DNA from: Desulfobacterales bacterium
Lineage (GTDB): Bacteria; Desulfobacterota; Desulfobacteria; Desulfobacterales; JAFDCJ01
Length of the DNA stretch: 7,292 nucleotides
NCBI GenBank assembly: GCA_020345785.1
Contig: CP070771.1
Location: forward strand, 4,930,672 to 4,937,963
Direction: 5' to 3'
Below, one piece after another: positions 1 through 6,428 of this stretch. Under the pieces are notes generated by a model, which saw only the letters and a list, made by a program, of their open reading frames with translations, made no database searches and was not told where the DNA came from. The first letter of the stretch is position 1. Each line of letters starts with the position of its first letter. A program made the translations under genes and the position numbers.

Positions 1-960
1 GGGGATGCCCTTGAAAATGTGGAAGTCGCCGCCGCCCACCGGTGTGCCATACTGCTTGCCGGCCGGCTGAAATGCCGCTCCCCAGTTAAATTGGGCGGTT
101 TTTCTGATTTTGGCCATTCCGCCGGTAGAATAGTACATCATGGCGGTCACCCCACCGATAAAGTCATCGGGCGTGATGTTCCATGGGCGCAGCACCGGGC
201 ACACCTTCAGCTCCTGGGTGAGCTTGACCCAGAGCTTTAACGCCTCCAGGTTTTGGGGCGAATCAAAGGTAACGGTCAAACCGTCTTCTTTGATCAGCTG
301 GGAATCGTTCTGGCGCGAAAACGCCTCGAATATCCAATCGTTCCAGCCGCCGGGGATGATCAGACCGTACTGCTTGGTTTGGTTGCCTTCCCTGATGGTG
401 AGGATTTTGGCGTATTCCACCAGCTCATCCCAGTTTTTCGGCGGCCGGTTGGGATCCAGTCCGGCTGCGCGCAGCTTATCTCCGGCCGCGGCAAACATAT
501 CCCTGTTCCAATAAAGTATCGGTGTGCTGCGCTGGAAGGGAAAGCCGTAAATTTTGCCGTCCCGACCATAGGCATTGCCCAAAAAACCCTTGTAAAAGTT
601 GTCCAGAAATTTTTGCCCGCCTTCCTTCTCGATATACGGATCGAGGGGAATCAGCGAATCCATTTGAAGCAGCGAAAAAAGTTCGGAGATTTCTACTACT
701 GCAACGTCGGGAGGATTGCCGCCCAGCACGGCGGTTTGAACTTTCTGCATGGTCTGATTGTAATTGCCGGCATAAACGGGTTCGACGTCAATGTCCGGGT
801 TTTCTTTCTCAAATTCGGCGACCATGCCGTTGATGACTTTGACCAGCGGCCCGGCAACACCTACCGGGTAGTAAAATTTGATTTCCGTCTTGGCTGCAGC
901 GGTGGTTGTGAAGGCAAAAATTAAAGCCAGCAATATAATAAAAATTATATTCCTTTTCAT
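1..960 (-). CDS. ugpB: UgpB-like glycerol-3-phosphate-type ABC substrate-binding protein, partial (C-terminus beyond left edge)
   Basis: Periplasmic binding protein of a carbohydrate-type (CUT1) ABC importer. The frame is open for 320 codons from the ATG at 960-958 to the window edge, so roughly the last 100 residues of a usual ~430-residue UgpB are missing. Residues 1-23 form a signal peptide: K2-R3, a hydrophobic core, then A21-A22-A23 before K24, with no lipobox cysteine. The mature part shows family traits recalled from E. coli UgpB: a Y-x-GNY-x-Q stretch, an S-T-P-[IV]-L-Y-[WY]-N-[RK]-D segment, GLDPNRPPKNW, and a GGW-x-x-WI motif, which supports a UgpB-like rather than a maltose-type protein. 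An AGGAGG ribosome site lies 6 bases upstream. It follows the UgpC-like ATPase by 130 bases, as expected for one operon, and permeases should lie past the left edge. Substrate assignment (glycerol-3-phosphate or a glycerophosphodiester) rests on family resemblance; another sugar-type ligand is possible. Confidence 0.85.
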   Translation of the reverse strand, partial: MKRNIIFIILLALIFAFTTTAAAKTEIKFYYPVGVAGPLVKVINGMVAEFEKENPDIDVEPVYAGNYNQTMQKVQTAVLGGNPPDVAVVEISELFSLLQMDSLIPLDPYIEKEGGQKFLDNFYKGFLGNAYGRDGKIYGFPFQRSTPILYWNRDMFAAAGDKLRAAGLDPNRPPKNWDELVEYAKILTIREGNQTKQYGLIIPGGWNDWIFEAFSRQNDSQLIKEDGLTVTFDSPQNLEALKLWVKLTQELKVCPVLRPWNITPDDFIGGVTAMMYYSTGGMAKIRKTAQFNWGAAFQPAGKQYGTPVGGGDFHIFKGIP

Positions 961-966
961 GGTAAC

Positions 967-973
967 CCTCCTT
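967..973 (-). promoter_or_regulatory. Strong ribosome binding site of the UgpB-like gene
   Basis: The minus strand reads AAGGAGG followed by a 6-base spacer and ATG. This is a near-ideal Shine-Dalgarno and it fixes the start at 960. It fits the high expression usual for periplasmic binding proteins. Confidence 0.8.
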
Positions 974-1090
974 TTTTGGTGTTGTTGTTGGTTGTCGAAC
1001 CGACTTTGAATGCGGATCACCCCCTTTCTGTGGACTAACTAAGACATTTATGATTGCGTTTTGCCGGCTGCAATTCAGTTTTCGATTATT

Positions 1091-2200
1091 CTAAGCGAGC
1101 CCCAACGCCTGGTGGGGCGGAGTCGTTGAGAAAAGATGCATTTTCTCCATGTCGACCACCAGCTCAATTTCCCTGTTAAGCGTTGCCTGGGTATGTGAAT
1201 CCACCTGGGCCACAATCGTTTTGTTGCCAAAGGTGATTTGAAGAATAACAAAGGCCCCCACCGGTTCGATCAGGTCAACTTTGGCCTTGATGACATGGCG
1301 TGGGTCATATTCTTTGAGAAACGCCCGATCATAAATATGTTCGGGCCGAATACCGAAAAGAAATTTTTCGTTCTGGTGACCGGTCAGCGAATTTACCTTG
1401 GAATCCGGCACCGGCAACTGAAAGGACGCGCTGCTTACCCACAGCGCCCCGTCTTTTTCAATCAGGTCGGCTTCCAAAAAATTCATGGCGGGGCTGCCGA
1501 TAAAGCCTGCGACAAATTTGTTGTCAGGGTTGTCATATACATCGATCGGCTTGCCGACCTGCATCGTGCGGCCGTTATTCATAATCACGATTTTGCTGCC
1601 CATGGTCATGGCTTCGATTTGATCGTGGGTGACATATATGACGGTGGCTTGCAGACGCTGATGAAGCTTTAGAATTTCTCCCCGCATCTGGACCCGCAGT
1701 TTGGCGTCCAGGTTGCTCAATGGCTCATCGAACAGAAAAACTTTCGGTTTGCGAACAATGGCCCGCCCCACGGCTACCCTCTGGCGCTGGCCGCCGGATA
1801 ATTCCCGGGGCTTGCGTTTTAAAAGATCCTTGATTGCAAGGATTTCGGCGGCTTCGTTAACGCGCCGGATAATTTCGTCTTTGGCAAACCGTCGCAGCTG
1901 AAGCCCGAAGGCCATGTTTTTATAGACGGTCATATGGGGGTAGAGGGCGTAGTTTTGAAATACCATGGCAATATCCCGGTCTTTTGGGTGCACCTTGTTG
2001 ATGACATCATCGTCGATTTCGATGGTGCCCTCGGTTATTTTTTCAAGACCGGCCAGCATGCGCAGCGTGGTTGATTTTCCGCAGCCCGATGGACCGACGA
2101 GAACCACAAACTCCTTGTCCTGTATTTCCAGATCGAAATCTTCCACGGCGACGGTGTTGCCAAAGTGTTTGCTGACATGATGAAACTTGACGTTGGCCAT
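1091..2200 (-). CDS. ugpC: UgpC/MalK-type ABC transporter ATP-binding protein
   Basis: Cytoplasmic ATPase (369 residues, full length for UgpC/MalK/MsmK) that powers a CUT1-type importer. Visible motifs in order: Walker A GPSGCGKST at 36-44, Q-loop Q82, signature LSGGQ at 134-138, Walker B ending D158-E159, D-loop SNLD at 162-165, and switch histidine H192. From about residue 235 it continues into the TOBE/regulatory domain, including the family IRPEH motif at 284-288, so the protein looks intact. The ATG at 2200 has AAGGAG 8 bases upstream. It sits directly before the UgpB-like gene on the same strand, with a candidate promoter ahead of it, which suggests a ugpC-ugpB-(permeases) operon. ATPases of this group are often shared between several sugar importers, so it may also serve permeases elsewhere. 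The family call is secure; the specific Ugp assignment leans on the neighbouring UgpB-like protein. Confidence 0.9.
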   Translation of the reverse strand: MANVKFHHVSKHFGNTVAVEDFDLEIQDKEFVVLVGPSGCGKSTTLRMLAGLEKITEGTIEIDDDVINKVHPKDRDIAMVFQNYALYPHMTVYKNMAFGLQLRRFAKDEIIRRVNEAAEILAIKDLLKRKPRELSGGQRQRVAVGRAIVRKPKVFLFDEPLSNLDAKLRVQMRGEILKLHQRLQATVIYVTHDQIEAMTMGSKIVIMNNGRTMQVGKPIDVYDNPDNKFVAGFIGSPAMNFLEADLIEKDGALWVSSASFQLPVPDSKVNSLTGHQNEKFLFGIRPEHIYDRAFLKEYDPRHVIKAKVDLIEPVGAFVILQITFGNKTIVAQVDSHTQATLNREIELVVDMEKMHLFSTTPPHQALGLA

Positions 2201-2208
2201 GGTATTCG

Positions 2209-2214
2209 CTCCTT
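2209..2214 (-). promoter_or_regulatory. Ribosome binding site of the UgpC-like gene
   Basis: The minus strand reads AAGGAG, 8 bases before the ATG at 2200. It supports this start for the ATPase. Confidence 0.7.
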
Positions 2215-2332
2215 ATCGGCTGCCTAAGGGGTGTTGTCGATGGTACGATCAAATTCTAGAATGGGTCGGGTCTCCGGTTTTTTTTGAGTTGAGTTGACTG
2301 ATTTGATTGGCGCATGAAAACATTTTTAACTT

Positions 2333-2361
2333 TTTATAGAAAATTACCGTAAGAATATCAA
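2333..2361 (-). promoter_or_regulatory. Candidate sigma70-type promoter for the ugpC-ugpB operon
   Basis: On the minus strand TTGATA (2361-2356) is followed by exactly 17 bases and TATAAA (2338-2333). This is a good match to the -35/-10 consensus, in an AT-rich spacer between two genes. It would start a transcript near 2326 with a leader of about 125 bases before the ATPase ATG at 2200. It implies that ugpC-ugpB can be transcribed independently of the phosphodiesterase. AT-rich DNA produces such matches by chance, so it stays a prediction. I did not see a convincing Pho box. Confidence 0.5.
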
Positions 2362-2415
2362 CATGGGATTTTCGATGCTTCTTAAATTACTAATGCGGCA
2401 ATAATTTCCATTGCA

Positions 2416-3267
2416 CTATTTGGGAGAAACAACCCCGAAAAAGGGATACGGCCCGCTGTATTGTCCGGGTTGATCTTCGATAATACTGATGTGGGTCAAA
2501 AGGGTCGGCTCGTCCCACAGATGGGTCCACAAGTGAAGCATGACTGCGGGGGGTTCCAGGATAAAGGCCGAGGGAGCCTCCTGCCTGAGGTCCAGAACCA
2601 ATTGCATTCCGATGCCGGGGCTGATGCTGGCGATCGTGCCGGCAAAACGCCGGATGACCGGGCGATGCACATGCCCGCACAGGACGCGTTCCACATGGGG
2701 GTTTTTACTGATAACAGCGGCGAATTCTTTACGACCTGTAAAAATTTCCATGTCCATGTGGCCGATGGCACTGGCAAAAGGCGGATGGTGCATAAAGATC
2801 ACGGTGGGCGCCTCCGGCCGTTCGGAAAGGGTTTCATCCAGCCAGGCAAGACGGGTCGGTCCCAATCCGCCGCCGTGATCACCGGGAGTGACCGTGTCCA
2901 AGCCGATGATACGAACAGGAAAATCTTCAATGGTAAAGCAGATATAATTCTTGCCACCCTCTGCAACCGTCTGGTTTAGATAGACATGATCAGGAAAGGT
3001 ACGGCGCAATTCTGCCTTGTGATCATGGTTGCCGGGTACGATGTAAACCGGGGGTATCAAAGGTGTGAGCAGCTTTTTAACCATCGAATATGATTCTGAC
3101 GCACCTTCGTCAACCAGATCGCCGGTCACCAGCACCAGGTCCGGCCTGGGGTTCAGGGTGTTGATGTGGTCCACCGCGCGCCTGAGCGAGGTGGCGGTGT
3201 CTGCCCGATCATAAGCCAGGGTGCCTGCCGGTTTGAGGTGAAAATCGGAAATTTGGGCAATTAGCAT
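2416..3267 (-). CDS. gpdQ: GpdQ-like glycerophosphodiester phosphodiesterase (calcineurin-like metallophosphoesterase)
   Basis: A 283-residue cytosolic metallophosphoesterase without signal peptide or membrane segment. Predicted dinuclear-metal ligands are all present: D8 and H10 (SDFH), D50 (TGD), N80-H81 (PGNHDH), H160-H161 (MHHPP), and H199/H201 (CGHVH). D8, H10, D50 and N80 fall at the same residue numbers as in Enterobacter GpdQ as I recall it, and the C-terminal Y-x-GP segment also resembles it. GpdQ hydrolyses glycerophosphodiesters to glycerol-3-phosphate plus an alcohol and is promiscuous. A CpdA-type 3',5'-cAMP phosphodiesterase is the main alternative, as both belong to the same class III group. 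The gene lies between two ABC importers, one UgpB/UgpC-like, which favours intracellular cleavage of an imported phosphodiester. The ribosome site is weak (a GTAGAG-like stretch), and no clear promoter is seen in the 283-base spacer upstream. Family secure, substrate inferred. Confidence 0.82.
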   Translation of the reverse strand: MLIAQISDFHLKPAGTLAYDRADTATSLRRAVDHINTLNPRPDLVLVTGDLVDEGASESYSMVKKLLTPLIPPVYIVPGNHDHKAELRRTFPDHVYLNQTVAEGGKNYICFTIEDFPVRIIGLDTVTPGDHGGGLGPTRLAWLDETLSERPEAPTVIFMHHPPFASAIGHMDMEIFTGRKEFAAVISKNPHVERVLCGHVHRPVIRRFAGTIASISPGIGMQLVLDLRQEAPSAFILEPPAVMLHLWTHLWDEPTLLTHISIIEDQPGQYSGPYPFFGVVSPK

Positions 3268-3390
3268 AACGATTACTCTACCATTGAAAGCCTGGTTCTC
3301 TGGGCCAGGATTCTTTACCCCTAAGTTGCATAAAATGTTTTCTTGAATTTAGGCCGTTGTGATGAAAAGCATTGGCAATATTACGTGATC

Positions 3391-3479
3391 CTGGATACTG
3401 GTTTCTGGATACTGGATGTTTCTGGATCTCACTCTCGGCGCATTCCCTGTGTATCAAGCATCAAGTATCCAGCATCATC
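3391..3479. repeat. Inverted clusters of a 7-base repeat (CTGGATA-like)
   Basis: On the plus strand four contiguous heptamers occupy 3391-3418 (CTGGATA, CTGGTTT, CTGGATA, CTGGATG), with a fifth copy CTGGATC at 3422-3428. At 3452-3472 three heptamers occur in the opposite orientation (TATCAAG, CATCAAG, TATCCAG), followed by CATCATC. The segment 3405-3418 can pair with 3459-3472 at 13 of 14 positions around a 40-base loop. The element fills the middle of the spacer between the phosphodiesterase and the permease-ATPase fusion. It is not coding on either strand as far as I can see. Its role is unknown: a dispersed intergenic repeat or a transcript-stabilising stem are possibilities. Confidence 0.7.
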
Positions 3480-3484
3480 CCGGT

Positions 3485-3528
3485 AAAAACGACTGTCTGC
3501 TTCAAACCAACATCAAGAGTTAAGCAGA
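3485..3528 (-). terminator. Weak candidate intrinsic terminator after the fusion gene
   Basis: On the minus strand, 22 bases past the TGA of the fusion gene, TCTGCTT (3528-3522) and AAGCAGA (3502-3496) form a perfect 7-bp stem around a 19-base loop. CAGTCG and then five T residues (3489-3485) follow. The loop is long and the T-run is offset by six bases, so it would be leaky at best. It could separate importer genes from the phosphodiesterase or merely reduce read-through. Confidence 0.35.
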
Positions 3529-3550
3529 TTTATGTAACGTTAAGGTTTAC

Positions 3551-5500
3551 TCAATCATGCAGCGTCAGTAAAGATGAAGGTTCGATTTCAATGTCAACCT
3601 GACGGCCGCTACTAAAGGATTGATGTCCTGAAGCCTCGATCGTGAGATGCTGAGGGGCGGAGCCTTTGACGATCAATCGGGTGCGATCTCCCATAAAAAA
3701 AGAGGCCACGACGGTGGCGGAGAAATGGCCGTGTCCCGCCGCGACCACGGTGGCGTGTTCCGGCCGGAAAAACACGTCCACCACTTCCCGGTTGCGCGTG
3801 CGCACGTTGCGGGCCGCCGTCAGAGGAATGCTCTTGCCGGGAAACACGAGATTTCCCTCCTGAATTCTGCAGGGAAGTCGATTAATTGTGCCGATGAAAT
3901 CGGCCACAAACTGGTTCCGAGGCTCAAAATAGATCTCGCGCGGGGTGCCGATCTGAGCGGCCCTTCCGATGTTCATCACCACGATGCGGTCACCCAGGGC
4001 CATCGCCTCGCCCTGATCGTGGGTGACATAAATTGCGGTGATACCCAGGGAGCGCAGAAGCGAGTCGATTTCCACCCGCAAGGCGTCGCGAAGTTTGGCG
4101 TCCAGGGCGGTCAGGGGTTCGTCCAATAGAAGCAGTCTTGGACGGATAGCGATGGCCCGGGCCAGTGCCACTCTTTGCTTTTGACCCCCTGAAAGCTGGT
4201 CGATCTGCCGGTTTTTCAACTCTTTGATTTGCATCATCTCCAGCATTTCAGCTACCCGTTTTTCTCTTTTTTCACCGCGGTCGCCGCGTACCTTGAGCCC
4301 GTATGCAATATTTTCGGCGACATTCATATTGGGAAACAGGGCATAACTCTGAAAAACCATACCCACGTTGCGTTTTTCAATCGGAATGTCGGTCACCTCC
4401 TCGTCGCCGAAAAAAACCTTGCCGCCGCTATCCGGTGATTCGAGGCCCGCCAGGATGCGCAACATGGTTGTCTTACCACAACCGGAAGGACCCAGTATTA
4501 CCACAGTTTCGCCGGCATCCACCTGCAGGTCAAAAGGCTCCAGCGCCCGGGTTCCGTCTTCGAAGGTTTTGGCGCAGTTTACCATGCGCAGAGACGTTCC
4601 GGATATCCTTTTCCGTTGCCGATTGTCGTTGCGGTAATCCGGGTTTGAAATGGTTTTCTGGGTTTCATTACCCTGGATTTCATTTCTTGTTTCATCGGTT
4701 GATTCCATCGGAATTACCTTCTTGCGCGGCCGGGCCACCCATTGCATGGCCATCAGCAGCGGGATGATCATTAGGAAGAACACAATGGTGTAAGCTGAGC
4801 CGATCTCCAGTCGCATGGAGGCGTAACTGTCGGCAAGACCCACCGGTAAGGTTTTGGTCAGGGGCGTATGCAGCATCCACGTCAGGTTGAATTCTCCGAT
4901 GGAGAGGGTGAACACCATCAGGCTGCCGGCGAGAATACCGGGCATCGAATTGGGGACCACGATCTGGAAAAAACGGTGCCAGAAACCGGCCCCCAGACTG
5001 GCGGCGCCCTCTTCGAGCTCTGCCAGATCAAAGGAGCTCATGACGGCGATCACGGACCTGACCATAAACGGCAGGGTGAAGATCACATGGCCCACCAGGA
5101 TAAAGAACCAGCTCCTTCTGAACTCCGTAAATCCGCCGTAGCTGATCAGAAGCGCCAATGCGATAGCCAGACCGGGAATGGCAAGGGGGGTCACCAAGAA
5201 TTCCTCGAACAGTCTGGTGTACCGGTTCTGCTTTTTAACCATGGCGTAGGCGGCGGGAACGCCTACAATCAGGTTCGCGACCAGACAGGCCAGGCCGATC
5301 AGGATGGAGCGGAAAATGGTGTCGCGGTAAAGTTCCCAGACCTTGCCGAACCATTGTAACGTGACGCCGCTTTTGATACCGGCCAGAAAATTGACGGTGA
5401 TCCCGGCCATCACCGACTGAACCACCGGCACGATCAAAAAAGCACACACGGACAGGGTCAGAAACAGCTGGGCATAAAACAGTGTTGATCGTTTTTTCAT
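3551..5500 (-). CDS. ABC importer permease-ATPase fusion protein (MetI-type permease + PotA/FbpC-type ATPase)
   Basis: A 649-residue protein uniting two subunits that are normally separate. Residues 1-265 are an inner-membrane permease with about six hydrophobic segments (first about 8-31) and the ATPase-docking EAA loop at 161-190 (EEGAASLG at 163-170). Residues 265-302 are a hydrophilic linker rich in N, E, R and K. Residues 303-649 are a complete ATPase: Walker A GPSGCGKTT 337-345, Q384, LSGGQ 436-440, Walker B ending D460-E461, H494, and a TOBE-like tail from about 541 with FRPEH at 578-582. I chose the ATG at 5500 because it lies one base after the TGA of the upstream permease and opens a typical N-terminal membrane helix; the same frame runs on upstream to 5761, but there it overlaps the permease gene and encodes no permease-like sequence. 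Translation is probably coupled. The importer family resembles iron(III), spermidine/putrescine and 2-aminoethylphosphonate systems; substrate unknown. The reading frame is unbroken through the junction. Confidence 0.88.
   Translation of the reverse strand: MKKRSTLFYAQLFLTLSVCAFLIVPVVQSVMAGITVNFLAGIKSGVTLQWFGKVWELYRDTIFRSILIGLACLVANLIVGVPAAYAMVKKQNRYTRLFEEFLVTPLAIPGLAIALALLISYGGFTEFRRSWFFILVGHVIFTLPFMVRSVIAVMSSFDLAELEEGAASLGAGFWHRFFQIVVPNSMPGILAGSLMVFTLSIGEFNLTWMLHTPLTKTLPVGLADSYASMRLEIGSAYTIVFFLMIIPLLMAMQWVARPRKKVIPMESTDETRNEIQGNETQKTISNPDYRNDNRQRKRISGTSLRMVNCAKTFEDGTRALEPFDLQVDAGETVVILGPSGCGKTTMLRILAGLESPDSGGKVFFGDEEVTDIPIEKRNVGMVFQSYALFPNMNVAENIAYGLKVRGDRGEKREKRVAEMLEMMQIKELKNRQIDQLSGGQKQRVALARAIAIRPRLLLLDEPLTALDAKLRDALRVEIDSLLRSLGITAIYVTHDQGEAMALGDRIVVMNIGRAAQIGTPREIYFEPRNQFVADFIGTINRLPCRIQEGNLVFPGKSIPLTAARNVRTRNREVVDVFFRPEHATVVAAGHGHFSATVVASFFMGDRTRLIVKGSAPQHLTIEASGHQSFSSGRQVDIEIEPSSLLTLHD
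4706..4723 (-). promoter_or_regulatory. Possible internal translation start for a free ATPase within the fusion gene
   Basis: Within the fusion frame, codon 265 is ATG (4708-4706), exactly at the end of the permease part. AAGAAGG (4723-4717) lies 8 bases upstream, a fair Shine-Dalgarno match. Initiation here would give a 385-residue product with a 38-residue hydrophilic leader and the entire ATPase with its TOBE tail. This may be the original start of a once-separate ATPase gene. Whether it is still used is not shown by sequence. Confidence 0.4.
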
Positions 5501-5501
5501 A

Positions 5502-6329
5502 TCAACCCGCCGCCGCAACCGTGGCACCGGCTGCCGTCCGGGCCAGCGACAGCACCAGCCAGGTAATAAGACCGAGTACAATCGACAATGTGGAAGCCAT
5601 CGCAATGTTGGCCAACAGTGTAAATTCGGTGTAAATGACAATCGGTAAAACGTCGATGTCGGTAGCCAGGGTAAAGGCCGTGCCGAAGGCGCCCATGGAG
5701 GTGGCAAAACAAATTGCTCCCGAGGAAATAATTCCCGGAACCAGGGCCGGTATGAGCACATCCTTTACCACCCGCAACGGTGAGGCCCCCAGAGAACGGG
5801 CGGCCTCCTCCAGACTGACATCGATCTTTTCGGCGGCCGCCATGATGGTGGTAATTACCCGGGGGATTGAGAAATAAAGATAGCCCAGGAACAAGCCGGC
5901 CATGGAGTAGGCCAAAACAACCTTTTCACCTGTAACGGATTGCGTCACATCACCTACGAGTCCCTGGCGGCCGACCAATAGAATAATCATAAACCCCACC
6001 ACCACTCCCGGAAAGGCCAGCGGAAAGGTCAGCATGGCGACCAGCACGCTTTTCCCCGGAAAATCATTTCGCGTCAGAAAGACCCCGGCGATGCCGGATA
6101 GAACCAGGGTTACCAGGGTGACACCGGCCGAAAGCACTATCGTGTACATCAGCGTTTCCAGGTAGCGCGGCGTCGTCAATGCCTTCAGATAAATCCCGAA
6201 ACCCGATGGCCCCCCCGAAGCCGTCACCACCAGGCGGGCCATGGGCATAATGAAAAACGCCCCGAACACGGCCAGAGCCGGAGCGATCATCAGGATTAAG
6301 TATGGGTAGATACGCCGTTGCACCTTCAT
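5502..6329 (-). CDS. ABC importer permease (MetI/PotB-type, first permease subunit)
   Basis: A 275-residue inner-membrane permease with about six hydrophobic segments (roughly 10-32, 60-85, 95-119, 137-158, 193-215, 240-262) and the conserved cytoplasmic EAA loop at 172-200. That loop contains EEAARSLGASPLR, which docks on the ATPase. Length is normal for the PotB/FbpB-like group. It most likely pairs with the permease half of the downstream fusion: the genes are separated by a single base (TGA, T, ATG). The ATG at 6329 has only a poor ribosome site, so expression lower than that of the upstream binding protein is likely, consistent with the hairpin between them. Substrate is not inferable from the permease; iron(III), polyamine, thiamine and 2-aminoethylphosphonate importers share this architecture. 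Confidence 0.9.
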   Translation of the reverse strand: MKVQRRIYPYLILMIAPALAVFGAFFIMPMARLVVTASGGPSGFGIYLKALTTPRYLETLMYTIVLSAGVTLVTLVLSGIAGVFLTRNDFPGKSVLVAMLTFPLAFPGVVVGFMIILLVGRQGLVGDVTQSVTGEKVVLAYSMAGLFLGYLYFSIPRVITTIMAAAEKIDVSLEEAARSLGASPLRVVKDVLIPALVPGIISSGAICFATSMGAFGTAFTLATDIDVLPIVIYTEFTLLANIAMASTLSIVLGLITWLVLSLARTAAGATVAAAG

Positions 6330-6382
6330 TTAACCAATCAGCCAGTTAACGATATCTGTAGGTCGAAGTAATTGATGTTTTG

Positions 6383-6417
6383 GGTGCGCCCGGCTTTGAC
6401 ATGAGGCCGGGCGCACC
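6383..6417 (-). promoter_or_regulatory. Strong intercistronic hairpin between binding-protein and permease genes
   Basis: GGTGCGCCCGGC (6383-6394) and GCCGGGCGCACC (6406-6417) form a perfect GC-rich 12-bp stem around an 11-base loop. It lies 11 bases after the stop of the binding-protein gene and about 53 bases before the permease ATG. No T-run follows on the minus strand (CAAAACATC), so it is not a standard intrinsic terminator. Such stems after binding-protein genes (compare malE-malF) protect the upstream mRNA 3' end or attenuate permease expression; that role here is inferred. Confidence 0.65.
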
Positions 6418-6428
6418 GACGAGGTTTG

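Larger units (their letters stand above)
3268..3550. other. Spacer between the fusion gene and the phosphodiesterase
   Basis: This 283-base stretch holds no convincing gene. Going in the direction of transcription it contains the candidate terminator just after the fusion gene stop, the heptamer repeats, and an AT-rich part. A small possible stem follows (CCTGG at 3291-3295 with CCAGG at 3305-3309) about 23 bases before the phosphodiesterase ATG. I looked for minus-strand -35/-10 pairs with 16-18-base spacing and for a sigma54 site and found none that I would defend. Confidence 0.5.

Noticed and set aside
253..924. Long plus-strand open frame (223 codons) opposite the UgpB-like gene
   Set aside because: It is an antisense shadow of a well-supported binding-protein gene with signal peptide and ribosome site. 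Its translation shows no recognisable domain.
2271..2285. Plus-strand T8 run after a CGG-GTCT-CCG stem as a terminator
   Set aside because: The stem is only 3 bp and no plus-strand gene ends there.
2384..2407. Hairpin after the phosphodiesterase stop (AAATTATT with AGTAATTT on the minus strand)
   Set aside because: An AT-only stem with a G-U pair and no following T-run. It would be too weak for a terminator and is likely chance in AT-rich DNA.
2461..2979. Plus-strand open frame (172 codons) opposite the phosphodiesterase
   Set aside because: Antisense to a gene with all metal-binding motifs. The product is low-complexity and has no start signal.
3391..3479. CRISPR-like array
   Set aside because: The repeat unit is 7 bases, there are no spacers of regular length, and orientation flips. 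It is not a CRISPR array.
5501..5761. 87-codon upstream extension of the permease-ATPase frame
   Set aside because: It overlaps the 3' end of the upstream permease in another frame, and its residues (many W, P, R) do not resemble a permease N-terminus. The ATG at 5500, coupled to the TGA at 5504-5502, is the natural start.
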